Assembly: GCA_937873155.1 (NCBI GenBank)
Contig: CALMVZ010000036.1
Span: 62,001-126,000 of the forward strand
Reading direction: 5' to 3'
Origin: an uncultured Bacteroidota bacterium
GTDB lineage: Bacteria; Bacteroidota; Bacteroidia; B-17B0; Aurantibacillaceae
Length of the DNA: 64,000 bases
Shown piece after piece: positions 25,558 through 33,933 of this stretch. Under the pieces are notes generated by a model. It searched no databases. It saw only the letters and a program-made list of their open reading frames with translations, and was not told the origin of the DNA. The position numbers were made by a program, and so were the translations under genes. Within the stretch, counting starts at the first letter, position 1, and the number at the start of each line of letters is the position of its first letter.

Positions 25558-26994
25558 ATGAAGTTTCAGTCAAAACTTCTCGTTGTTCTTTCCTTTTTAA
25601 ATTTAATTGTGCAGGCACAGAACCGGCAGATCGATTCGCTTAAACATTTAATTACAACTCTTCCTTCCGATACACAAAAGGTCAATGTTCTTAATGCTTT
25701 GGCAGCCGCTTATTTTTTTATTGAACCTGCTCAAACTTTAGAGAACGGTACTGAAGCTCTAAAACTTGCTGTTACGTTAAACAGTGAAAAACATATTGCG
25801 AATGCTTACCATTACATCGCATTAGGCCATTACGCTTCTGCCAGATATCTTCAGGCATTAGACTATAATAAAAAAACCTTAGAGATCCGTGAGCGCCTGA
25901 ATGATAAATTAGGAATGGCGAAAACCTGTGGTAATATGGGCGTGATCTATAGCCGTCTATCTAATTATCCTAAAGCCATAGAATCACAATTGAGAGCACT
26001 GAAGATCCAGGAGGAAATAGGTGATAAAAAAAGCATGTCATCTGCCCTCGGAAATATCGGGAATATTTATAGTGAGCTCGGCGAAAAGAAAAAAGCATTA
26101 GAGTACCAATTCAGATCACTGAAGATCAAGGAAGAATTAGGAGATAAAAAAGGATTAAGTTCCTGTTATGGAAACATCGGTATCATTTATCTCGCACTGC
26201 AGGAACTTGACAAATCATTAGAATATCAACAGAAAAGTTTGGCGCTTACAATTGAGTTAGAAGACATTGACGGTGAAGCGAATTGTCTTGCAAATATTGG
26301 TGTTGTACATGGTGAAAAACAGGATTTCTCTACTGCATTAAAATATTATTTAATGGCATATGAAAAAGCAAAACAGGCTGATGATAAGACTTTAATTATC
26401 CGCGTTGTTGGTAATATAGGCAGTGCTTATTCCGGTTTAGGCAATTTTTCTTTAGCTGAAAAATACAGTAAAGATGCTTTAGCAATGGCCATTGAGGAAA
26501 ATAATCTTTCCTATATGAAAACGGATTATGAACGGTTAAGTGATATTTACAGGCGAAAAGGAGATTTTGAAAAAGCATTTGAGTACTATAAAAATTTCAT
26601 TGCTATCCGCGATACTATTTTTAGCGTGGATAATCAGAAACTGGTCCTGAAAAATCAAATGCTCTCTGATTTCGAACGCGAAATGACAGCTGATAGTGTC
26701 CGAACCGCCGGTGAACGAAAAATAATGGAAGCGCAGTTACAGCATGCGAAGACACGCAGTTATACATTGTATGGAGGTTTAGCTTTGGTACTCATCTTTG
26801 CGCTTGTTATGTTCAACCGCTTCCGCGTAACACGAAAACAAAAGATCATCATTGAAGATCAGAAGAAGATCGTAGAAGAAAAACAAAAGGAAATATTAGA
26901 TTCCATTATTTACGCAAAACGTATACAACAATCCTTAATGCCAACCGAAAGGTATATTGAAAAAAATGTAAGTAAATTGAAAGGTGGAAAATAA
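25558..26994 (+). CDS. TPR signalling protein lacking the SpoIIE phosphatase domain
   Basis: A 478-residue protein: signal-like N-terminus (LLVVLSFLNLIVQAQ), about seven TPR repeats of the MalT/Rapsyn style from residue 40 to 350 (for example NIYSELGEKKKALEYQFRSL), one transmembrane helix (YTLYGGLALVLIFALVMFNRF, about 400-420), and a coiled-coil linker. It ends with SIIYAKRIQQSLMPTERYIE, the linker that leads into the phosphatase domain in the convergent gene at 27026, but stops there. No frameshifted phosphatase sequence follows in the 31-base gap. It may act as a dominant partner or sensor. Confidence 0.8.
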   Translation: MKFQSKLLVVLSFLNLIVQAQNRQIDSLKHLITTLPSDTQKVNVLNALAAAYFFIEPAQTLENGTEALKLAVTLNSEKHIANAYHYIALGHYASARYLQALDYNKKTLEIRERLNDKLGMAKTCGNMGVIYSRLSNYPKAIESQLRALKIQEEIGDKKSMSSALGNIGNIYSELGEKKKALEYQFRSLKIKEELGDKKGLSSCYGNIGIIYLALQELDKSLEYQQKSLALTIELEDIDGEANCLANIGVVHGEKQDFSTALKYYLMAYEKAKQADDKTLIIRVVGNIGSAYSGLGNFSLAEKYSKDALAMAIEENNLSYMKTDYERLSDIYRRKGDFEKAFEYYKNFIAIRDTIFSVDNQKLVLKNQMLSDFEREMTADSVRTAGERKIMEAQLQHAKTRSYTLYGGLALVLIFALVMFNRFRVTRKQKIIIEDQKKIVEEKQKEILDSIIYAKRIQQSLMPTERYIEKNVSKLKGGK

Positions 26995-27025
26995 CTCTTT
27001 CGTTTCCGGTTGATCAATGGTCTTA

Positions 27026-29218
27026 CTATAATCTTATTCCTATCACACAAACATCATCCACCTGCTCATATCCTTCACTCCAGGTATCGAATGCATTTTC
27101 AAGATTTTGCTTTTGATACTCGGGCGATTGCTTTGAATTCTTAAATAATAATTCTTTCATAGCTTTGTTTTTCATTTTTTTACCTTCTTTCCCTCCAAAC
27201 TGATCCGCAAACCCATCCGAGATCAGAAATAAGGAATCGCCTGCTTTTAATTGGACGTGATGGTCAGTAAAAGGTTTACGGTTATCAAATTTTCCGACAG
27301 GTTGTTTATTTGCTTTTATCTCACTCCATTCTCCGTCTTTAATATACCATAACGGATTGTTAGCCCCTGCCCAATGAAGATCGAATTTTTTGTTCGCCTC
27401 AATTACTTCAGCCAGACTTTGTCCTTTAGGAATAACCAGTTTTCCTTTTGGTAATTTGTTATCCGGGTGATCATTTAGTTCTTCAATCCTTACAAGGCTA
27501 ATATCCATACCATCCTTAACTTCACTTGAACTTTTTCCAAATGTTTCTTCTACCAATTCATTTACTTTATCAAGGATCTTTGCCGGCTCAGTTAACCCGA
27601 ATTCTTTTACTGCTGCGTTCAGCGCATTCGCACAAACAACACTTACCATTGCACCGGGAACGCCATGCCCTGTACAATCAGCCACGGCTATCAATATGCT
27701 TTCTTTTCTTTTCTCCGAACTACCAACTACTTCCCGATAGTTATCGGGATCCGAACTGATATGCATCCAATAAAAATCGCCCGCTACAATATCTTTTGGT
27801 TTGTACAGAACAAACGACTTCGGTAAGTGCTTTTGTATTTGTTCAACAGGCGGTAAGATAGCTTCCTGTAATCTTTTTGCATAAGTGATCGAATCCACGA
27901 TCTCCTTATTTTTTTCCGCAATAAGATCTTTTTGACGTTGAATTTGCGCGTTCTTGTCCTGCAATAACAAGTTATCCTTTTTCTTTCTCACAAAGTTCCT
28001 GTAAAATGCTACGGCCGCAATAAGGGCGAGTACCAAAGCACCAAGCGAAACCCAAAGTAACTTTTTCCTGTTCTCCGAACTCTCTCTCTGGATTTTATTC
28101 TCCGCATTCAATAATTCGATCTCTTTTCCCTGCTTCTCAGTTTTATAAACAGTTTCTAACTCCGCAACGTTCCTCATATTCGTAACATTGGTCAAACTGT
28201 CATCTAATTTATGGTATTCTGCCTGGGTCTTATAAGCATTTTCAAAATCCTTTCTGGCGAAATAAAATTTACTCAGGTCGAAATAAATGTTTTTGCTCCT
28301 GTAGCTGTTTCCCGAATTCTGCGCTCTCACAAGTGCCTCCTTATAATAAAAAAGGGCTGAATCCGCTTTGTTCGTCTTTTCGTAAACCTTTGCCATATTC
28401 TGCAAAATGGAAGTCACGCGCTCCGGGCTTTCACTTAAGGTTTTCATCGCTTTGTACAAATAACTCTTAGCTAATAATGGTTTCCCGATCTCAACATACA
28501 ATGATGCAAGATTGTTATATGAATTCTCGATGCCCACACTGTTCCTGGTTTCGTAAGCGATCGCCAAAGATTTTAACATGAACTCTTCCGCTAAAGTATC
28601 TCGGTACATCGAAAAATAACAGGCGCCCAGGTTATCGTATAATTCGCCCAACAATTTCCTGTCTTTCCTTTTCTCAGTTATCTCTATCGCTTTTAAAGTA
28701 TTCTCCTCGCATTTATCATATTTTCCCATGTAAAAATAAACAGCGCCCAGGTTCTGGTAACTCGCGGAAACTTGCCGTTCATTCTTTAATTCCTGTCTCA
28801 TCGCCAGTGATTTTAAATGCATCTCAACACATTTATCATAATTACCCATACGTTCATAACAGATCCCTCTATTGGTATATATTGATGACAGGACCAGCTT
28901 ATTGTCATTCTTCGTAATATCTGTCTTGTGTATGTATTCTTCCGCCTTATCCAGGAAACCCATTGCCTCCTTATATCTTGCACGGTCAACATACACATTA
29001 CAGGTAATAACGAAAGCCTCCGCGATCATCATATTATCATTAATGCTTAAAGCCAGCGCCATGGCTGAATCGCAATACAATTTTGCCATTGGGAAATTAT
29101 CATGCTTAAGCTTTGTGGCTTTAATGGTAAGACTGTCGAATTTCTGCTTTTGAGCCTTGAAACACAACGGAAGTACCATAAGAAGGAGAAAAACAATATT
29201 TTTAGCTCGTAAACGCAT
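27026..29218 (-). CDS. TPR-containing SpoIIE/PP2C-type phosphatase
   Basis: A 730-residue membrane sensor phosphatase: signal sequence, TPR repeats from about 30 to 340, a transmembrane helix (LLWVSLGALVLALIAAVAFY, about 385-405), a coiled-coil linker with SITYAKRLQEAILPP, then a SpoIIE/PP2C domain. Metal-site motifs are VAGDFYWMH, AVADCTGHGVPGAM and, near the end, DDVCVIGIRL. In known systems it would dephosphorylate an STAS partner of RsbW- or SiaB-type kinases. The domain carries an extra loop of about 20 residues (SSDPDNYREVVGSSEKRK, about 483-503) encoded by a palindromic repeat. Confidence 0.9.
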   Translation of the reverse strand: MRLRAKNIVFLLLMVLPLCFKAQKQKFDSLTIKATKLKHDNFPMAKLYCDSAMALALSINDNMMIAEAFVITCNVYVDRARYKEAMGFLDKAEEYIHKTDITKNDNKLVLSSIYTNRGICYERMGNYDKCVEMHLKSLAMRQELKNERQVSASYQNLGAVYFYMGKYDKCEENTLKAIEITEKRKDRKLLGELYDNLGACYFSMYRDTLAEEFMLKSLAIAYETRNSVGIENSYNNLASLYVEIGKPLLAKSYLYKAMKTLSESPERVTSILQNMAKVYEKTNKADSALFYYKEALVRAQNSGNSYRSKNIYFDLSKFYFARKDFENAYKTQAEYHKLDDSLTNVTNMRNVAELETVYKTEKQGKEIELLNAENKIQRESSENRKKLLWVSLGALVLALIAAVAFYRNFVRKKKDNLLLQDKNAQIQRQKDLIAEKNKEIVDSITYAKRLQEAILPPVEQIQKHLPKSFVLYKPKDIVAGDFYWMHISSDPDNYREVVGSSEKRKESILIAVADCTGHGVPGAMVSVVCANALNAAVKEFGLTEPAKILDKVNELVEETFGKSSSEVKDGMDISLVRIEELNDHPDNKLPKGKLVIPKGQSLAEVIEANKKFDLHWAGANNPLWYIKDGEWSEIKANKQPVGKFDNRKPFTDHHVQLKAGDSLFLISDGFADQFGGKEGKKMKNKAMKELLFKNSKQSPEYQKQNLENAFDTWSEGYEQVDDVCVIGIRL
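27732..27749. repeat. CCCGATA/TATCGGG palindrome inside the phosphatase gene
   Basis: TCCCGATA-GT-TATCGGGA, a perfect eight-base stem, is read in frame as DPDNYRE within the SpoIIE domain. It matches a palindrome I recall as dispersed in Bacteroidota genomes. Its position in an extra loop between two conserved motifs suggests insertion into the gene. Confidence 0.65.
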
Positions 29219-29233
29219 TAAAAATCAGATGTA

Positions 29234-29241
29234 TAAAGATA
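29234..29241 (-). promoter_or_regulatory. Putative -7 box for the SpoIIE phosphatase gene
   Basis: TATCTTTA on the minus strand, seven of eight to TAnnTTTG, 16 bases before the ATG at 29218. Confidence 0.3.
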
Positions 29242-29297
29242 TTATAATTTCTTTTGCGGCAGAATGGTTTTTTTGCGTTTTTATCCTTGATTTTTAG

Positions 29298-29305
29298 TAA
29301 ATTCG
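29298..29305 (+). promoter_or_regulatory. Putative -7 box for ileS
   Basis: TAAATTCG differs from TAnnTTTG at one position and lies 21 bases before the ileS ATG. Confidence 0.25.
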
Positions 29306-29325
29306 CTCTCCTTTTTTAGGGCTTT

Positions 29326-32300
29326 ATGAGTAAATATCCCGAATACAAACAACTGAACCTTCCGCAAATAAGTGCGGATATGCTCCGCTTTTGGGAAGAA
29401 CAAAAAACGTTCGAGAAGTCTGTTACTTCACGCGAAGGTAAAACGCCATGGGTTTTTTATGAAGGTCCGCCAAGTGCAAATGGTTTGCCGGGTATCCATC
29501 ACGTGATGGCACGTGCGATCAAAGATATTTTTTGTCGCTTTAAAACTTTACAGGGTTACCAGGTAAAACGCAAGGCCGGTTGGGATACGCATGGTTTACC
29601 AATTGAATTAGCTGTTGAAAAAGGATTAGGTATTACAAAAGAAGATATCGGAAATAAAAATTCGCCGAAGTATTTATCAGTTGAAGATTATAACAAAGCC
29701 TGCCGCAAGGAGGTTATGAAATATACCGATAAGTGGGAAGAAGTAACTAAGAAAATGGGTTACTGGGTGGATATGACAGATCCCTACATCACTTACGATA
29801 ACAAATACATTGAAAGCGTTTGGTGGCTGCTGAATAATTTATACAAGAAAGAACTATTGTATAAAGGATTTACTATTCAACCTTATTCTCCTGCAGCAGG
29901 AACAGGATTATCATCACACGAATTAAATCAGCCTGGATGTTATAGGGATGTGAAGGATAGAACTGCGACTGTTCAATTCAAAATTCAAAATTCAAAATTC
30001 AAAATTAATAGCGACCTGTATATTTTAGCATGGACAACTACTCCGTGGACTTTGCCTTCGAATACTGCATTGGCTGTCGGAAAAGATATTGATTATGTTT
30101 TAGTAGAATCTTTTAATCCTTTCAGTGGTAAACTTCAAACTACCATTCTTGCAAAAGAATTATTGAATAAATATTTTTCAGAAAAAAATGCGGAATTAAA
30201 ATTTGAAGATTATAAAGCAGGAGATAAAAATATTCCATTTAAAATTGTTGGTCAGGCTAAAGGTTCTGAATTAGCAGGAATTACATACGAACAACTTTTA
30301 CCTTTTGTAAAACCTGAAGGTGATGCATTCAAAGTCGTCGTCGGTGATTTTGTTACAACAACTGATGGTACAGGTATCGTTCACATTGCTCCTAGTTTTG
30401 GCGCGGATGACTTTCAGGTTGCCAGGAAAAATAATATTTCTTCATTAACATTAGTTGACAAGCGCGGTAAATTTTTACCGCAAGTTCAGGATGGTGTTTT
30501 TCTTTACGGGGAAGAATTCGTAAAAGAAGCCTACTTATCTGACGAAGAAAAGAAAACTGAATTCGAGAAACAGAAAAAAATATTAGAAGCGGCCGGAAAA
30601 ATAAAAGAACTGAAAGCTTACCTGAGTGTTGATGAACGCATCGTTCTGAAATTACAGGAAGAAGGAAAATTATTCAAGAAAGAAACTTACGAGCACAGTT
30701 ATCCGCATTGCTGGAGAACTGATAAACCGGTCCTGTATTATCCATTAGATTCCTGGTTCATTAAATCAACTGCTGCAAAAGACAGAATGATCGAATTGAA
30801 CAAAACCATTAACTGGAAACCGGAATCAACAGGAACAGGCCGTTTTGGAAATTGGTTAGAGAATTTAAATGACTGGAATTTATCGCGCTCCCGTTTCTGG
30901 GGCATTCCAATTCCTATCTGGACCAGCGAAGACCGTTCAGAACAAATTTGTATTGGTTCAGTTGAAGATCTTCAAAAAGAAATTGCAAATGCTGTTGCGA
31001 AAGGTGCAATGAAAGAGAATCCTTTGAAAGATTTTAAATCAGGAAATAATTCAGAAGAGAATTACAATACATTCGATCTTCATAAACCTTATGCAGACAA
31101 TATCGTTTTAGAAAAGAACGGAAAGAAATTATTCCGCGAGCCGGATCTTATCGATGTGTGGTTTGATTCAGGAGCAATGCCTTATGCACAACTGCATTAT
31201 CCATTCGAGAACAGATCTCTCATAGATAACGGGCTTTCCCTCTCCCAGGGGAGAGGCAGCGCTGCCAAAGGCAGTGAGGGTGAGGGTGCTGCCGTAGCTG
31301 CTTTCCCCGCTGATTTTATTGCGGAAGGTGTTGATCAAACCCGTGGCTGGTTCTTTACATTACATGCTATAGCAACAATGAATTTTGATTCGGTTGCTTA
31401 CAAGAATGTTGTTAGTAATGGATTAGTGTTAGATAAGAACGGAAATAAGATGAGTAAGCGCTTAGGCAATGCTGTTGATCCGTTCATTACCATTGATAAA
31501 TACGGTGCCGATGCAACACGTTGGTATATGATCGCCAATGCAGCTCCTTGGGATAATTTAAAATTTGATGTGGATGGTATCAGCGAAGTGCAACGTCAAT
31601 TATTCGGAACACTTTATAATACATACGGTTTTTACGCGCTATATGCTAACGTTGATAATTTTTTAATTGACGAAAAAGATATTGTTCCTGTAAAAGACAG
31701 GCAGGAATTAGACCGCTGGATCTTATCAAAATTGCACAGTTTAATAAAAGATGTAACAGAACTTTATGAAACATTTGAACCACATCGTGCAGCCCGTTTA
31801 ATTGAAGAGTTCGTCGATGAACATCTGAGTAATTGGTACGTACGTTTAAGCCGCCGCCGTTTCTGGAAAGGTGAAATGAGCACTGATAAAAAAGCTGCTT
31901 ACGAAACGTTGCACGAATGTTTATTGGTTGTAGCACAGTTGATGAGTCCTATCGCTCCGTTCTTCGGGGATTGGATGTATCAGAATTTAACTTCTCCTAT
32001 CCGCGAAAAAGCAATTGCAAATAAAACGCCATTGCAATACGAATCTGTTCACTTAACACAATTAGTAAAGGCTGAAACAAACATCATTGATGTGAATTTA
32101 GAGCAGCGTATGGCGTTGGCTCAGAAAATATCTTCTATGATCTTATCGATCCGTAAAAAAGAGAATTTACGTGTTCGTCAGCCATTACAAAAAATTCAAA
32201 TTCCGGTTTTAGATAAAGAAACACAAGCAAAAATTGAAGCCGTGAAAGATCTGATCCTTGCTGAAGTGAACGTGAAAGAGATTGAATTCGTTGATGAGAG

Positions 32301-32847
32301 TAAAACACAGATCGTGAAAAATCTGAAACTTAATTTTAAAACATTAGGTAAAAAGTGTGGCGCGAATATGAAAGCTGTTCAGGCTTACGGAGGAGAGAAC
32401 GGAACTAAAATAATTCATGATATTGAGAGTACAGGCAAGCATATTTTAAATGTGAATGGCGCTGAAGTTATTTTGGAAACAGAAGATGTGGAGATCATTC
32501 CTGTCGATATTCCCGGATGGAAAGTCGCGAATAGCGGCCCGATAACAGTTGCCCTGGATGTGACGATCTCTGACGTGCTAAAACAAGAAGGGCTAGCCCG
32601 TGAGATAGTTAACCGCATTCAAAACCTCCGTAAGGACAAGGGTTTAGACGTAACCGACAGGATTTTAGTCAAAATACAGGAAAATGCTGTACTGAATACA
32701 GCTATAAATAATAATTTAAATTATATTTGTTCTGAGACTCTTACAGGGGATCTGCAATTAGTTCAAAACCTGAACAATGCTACCGCAACCGCTGTTGAAG
32801 TTGATGAAACGATATCCACATTGATATCAATTGAAAAGTTAAACTGA
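29326..32847 (+). CDS. ileS: Isoleucine-tRNA ligase with two repeat-derived insertions
   Basis: A 1173-residue class Ia synthetase that charges tRNA-Ile and edits valine. The HIGH-type motif is GLPGIHH at about residues 53-59, the editing-domain segment is AWTTTPWTLPSNTAL, and the KMSKS-type motif is NKMSKRLGN at about 706-714. It is of the long eukaryote-like type common in Bacteroidota. Two segments look foreign: about residues 217-228 (QFKIQNSKFKIN) from a TTCAAAA tandem repeat, and about 632-659 from a palindromic GC-rich repeat placed just before the conserved FPADFIAEGVDQTRGW. The frame stays open, so the enzyme is probably functional. dksA-like starts five bases later. Confidence 0.96.
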   Translation: MSKYPEYKQLNLPQISADMLRFWEEQKTFEKSVTSREGKTPWVFYEGPPSANGLPGIHHVMARAIKDIFCRFKTLQGYQVKRKAGWDTHGLPIELAVEKGLGITKEDIGNKNSPKYLSVEDYNKACRKEVMKYTDKWEEVTKKMGYWVDMTDPYITYDNKYIESVWWLLNNLYKKELLYKGFTIQPYSPAAGTGLSSHELNQPGCYRDVKDRTATVQFKIQNSKFKINSDLYILAWTTTPWTLPSNTALAVGKDIDYVLVESFNPFSGKLQTTILAKELLNKYFSEKNAELKFEDYKAGDKNIPFKIVGQAKGSELAGITYEQLLPFVKPEGDAFKVVVGDFVTTTDGTGIVHIAPSFGADDFQVARKNNISSLTLVDKRGKFLPQVQDGVFLYGEEFVKEAYLSDEEKKTEFEKQKKILEAAGKIKELKAYLSVDERIVLKLQEEGKLFKKETYEHSYPHCWRTDKPVLYYPLDSWFIKSTAAKDRMIELNKTINWKPESTGTGRFGNWLENLNDWNLSRSRFWGIPIPIWTSEDRSEQICIGSVEDLQKEIANAVAKGAMKENPLKDFKSGNNSEENYNTFDLHKPYADNIVLEKNGKKLFREPDLIDVWFDSGAMPYAQLHYPFENRSLIDNGLSLSQGRGSAAKGSEGEGAAVAAFPADFIAEGVDQTRGWFFTLHAIATMNFDSVAYKNVVSNGLVLDKNGNKMSKRLGNAVDPFITIDKYGADATRWYMIANAAPWDNLKFDVDGISEVQRQLFGTLYNTYGFYALYANVDNFLIDEKDIVPVKDRQELDRWILSKLHSLIKDVTELYETFEPHRAARLIEEFVDEHLSNWYVRLSRRRFWKGEMSTDKKAAYETLHECLLVVAQLMSPIAPFFGDWMYQNLTSPIREKAIANKTPLQYESVHLTQLVKAETNIIDVNLEQRMALAQKISSMILSIRKKENLRVRQPLQKIQIPVLDKETQAKIEAVKDLILAEVNVKEIEFVDESKTQIVKNLKLNFKTLGKKCGANMKAVQAYGGENGTKIIHDIESTGKHILNVNGAEVILETEDVEIIPVDIPGWKVANSGPITVALDVTISDVLKQEGLAREIVNRIQNLRKDKGLDVTDRILVKIQENAVLNTAINNNLNYICSETLTGDLQLVQNLNNATATAVEVDETISTLISIEKLN
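29974..30006 (+). repeat. TTCAAAA tandem repeat inside ileS
   Basis: About four and a half copies of the seven-base unit ATTCAAA in a row, read in frame as FKIQNSKFKI. Similar but degenerate ATTCAAAATTCAAA strings occur in the atpA-atpG spacer near 16790-16830. In other IleS proteins this point of the editing domain is shorter, as far as I recall. Confidence 0.65.
31239..31274. repeat. Palindromic repeat cluster inside ileS
   Basis: Three nested palindromes: CCTCTCCC-AG-GGGAGAGG (31239-31256), GCAGCGCTGC (31256-31265) and CTGCC-AAA-GGCAG (31262-31274), followed by GTGAGGGTGAGGGTG. The structure and GC content differ sharply from the flanking ileS. The inserted block runs about 31219-31302 and is a multiple of three. 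Confidence 0.75.
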
Positions 32848-32852
32848 GAACG

Positions 32853-33869
32853 ATGGCAAAGAAAGCACCTAAAAAAGCGAAAGCTTCGAAACCTGCTAAA
32901 AAAGCAAGTAAACCGGCGGTAAAAAAAGCTGTTAAGCCTGCTAAGAAAGCAGCTGTAAAAAAACCTGCTAAAAAAGCAAAACCTGTAGCAAAAAAAGCAG
33001 CTAAGCCTGCTAAAAAAGTTGCGAAACCTATAGCGAAAAAAGCTGCGAAACCGGCTAAAAATGTAGCTGTCAAAAAAACCGTTAAAGATCTGATGGTTAA
33101 AAAAGGCAAGCCGATGGATGCTGTGAAAAAATCAGGAAAGCCTGTTGACGCAAAAGCAAAAAAAGGAAAGAAAAAAGGCGGAGACGATGATGAAGATGAT
33201 GTTGATGTGAAAGATGATTATGAGAAAACAGATGAAGATGATGTTCTGGATGGTGATCTTGAAGAGCCTGCAGTTCTCGATGATGGTGAGATCCCTCCTC
33301 CGTCGGATGACGATGATGATGATGAAGTTCCTATTAAAAAAGGACGTGGCCGCCGCAAAAAATCGGATGGCACATCAAAAGGCGGAAGTATGGAAGCGTA
33401 TATCCGTAACCGTCCGTTACAGATCGATCTTTCAAAACCATTGATCAAACGTAATATGGAAGCTGAGCCAAAACCTTTTGTGAACACAAAAGATAACCGC
33501 TCACGTTATACGGATAAAGAATTAGCCGAGTTCAAAGAATTGATCCTTGAAAAATTAAAAGAAGCGCAAGCCGATTACGATCTTTTAAAACAAACTTTAT
33601 CGAACGAAGATAACCACGGTACCGATGACACTTCTCCGACTTTTAAATTACTGGAAGACGGAAGCGATGTATTATCGAAAGAAGAAACTGCACAATTAGC
33701 AGCCCGCCAGGAAAAATACATCATCAATTTAAAAAATGCATTGGTGCGTATCGAGAATAAAACTTACGGGATCTGCCGTGTCAGCGGTAAATTAATTCCT
33801 AAAGAACGTTTACGCTCCGTACCTCATGCCACTTTAGGCATTGACGCTAAATTAAACCAAAACAGATAA
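32853..33869 (+). CDS. DksA/TraR-like protein with histone H1-like tail
   Basis: A 338-residue protein in three parts. Residues 1 to about 110 are Lys/Ala/Pro repeats (KPAKKA type) like histone H1 or AlgP tails. About 110-165 are strongly acidic (DDDEDD, PPPSDDDDDDE). A short basic patch KKGRGRRKK resembles an AT-hook core. From about 185 comes the DksA/TraR-like domain with coiled-coil (ELAEFKELILEKLKEAQADY) and the terminal segment TYGICRVSGKLIPKERLRSV. Only one cysteine of the usual C4 zinc site is kept, a degeneracy I recall from Bacteroidota homologues. It may bind RNA polymerase and DNA together. It follows ileS by five bases. Confidence 0.82.
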   Translation: MAKKAPKKAKASKPAKKASKPAVKKAVKPAKKAAVKKPAKKAKPVAKKAAKPAKKVAKPIAKKAAKPAKNVAVKKTVKDLMVKKGKPMDAVKKSGKPVDAKAKKGKKKGGDDDEDDVDVKDDYEKTDEDDVLDGDLEEPAVLDDGEIPPPSDDDDDDEVPIKKGRGRRKKSDGTSKGGSMEAYIRNRPLQIDLSKPLIKRNMEAEPKPFVNTKDNRSRYTDKELAEFKELILEKLKEAQADYDLLKQTLSNEDNHGTDDTSPTFKLLEDGSDVLSKEETAQLAARQEKYIINLKNALVRIENKTYGICRVSGKLIPKERLRSVPHATLGIDAKLNQNR

Positions 33870-33890
33870 TCTTATTGTACGACCTATAAT

Positions 33891-33926
33891 AGTGCCGATT
33901 CTTAAAAAACGAATTGGCACTTTTTT
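33891..33926 (+). terminator. Rho-independent terminator after the DksA-like gene
   Basis: AGTGCCGATTC/GAATTGGCACT forms an 11-base stem with one G-T pair, a nine-base loop and six T. A GTG inside the stem (33892) opens the frame of lspA, but it is an unlikely start. Confidence 0.85.
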
Positions 33927-33933
33927 ATTTAAC

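Noticed and set aside
29326-32847. ileS as a pseudogene because of the odd insertions
   Set aside because: The frame is intact, both insertions keep the frame, and all catalytic motifs are present.
32780-33109. Open frame opposite the H1-like tail of the DksA-like gene
   Set aside because: Phe/Ala/Gly-rich product is the reverse reading of AAAGCN lysine-alanine repeats. The same applies to the frame at 57727-58029.
33892-33933. GTG start for lspA
   Set aside because: The codon is inside the stem of a strong terminator, and LspA proteins begin with a short stretch before the first helix, as from ATG 33934.
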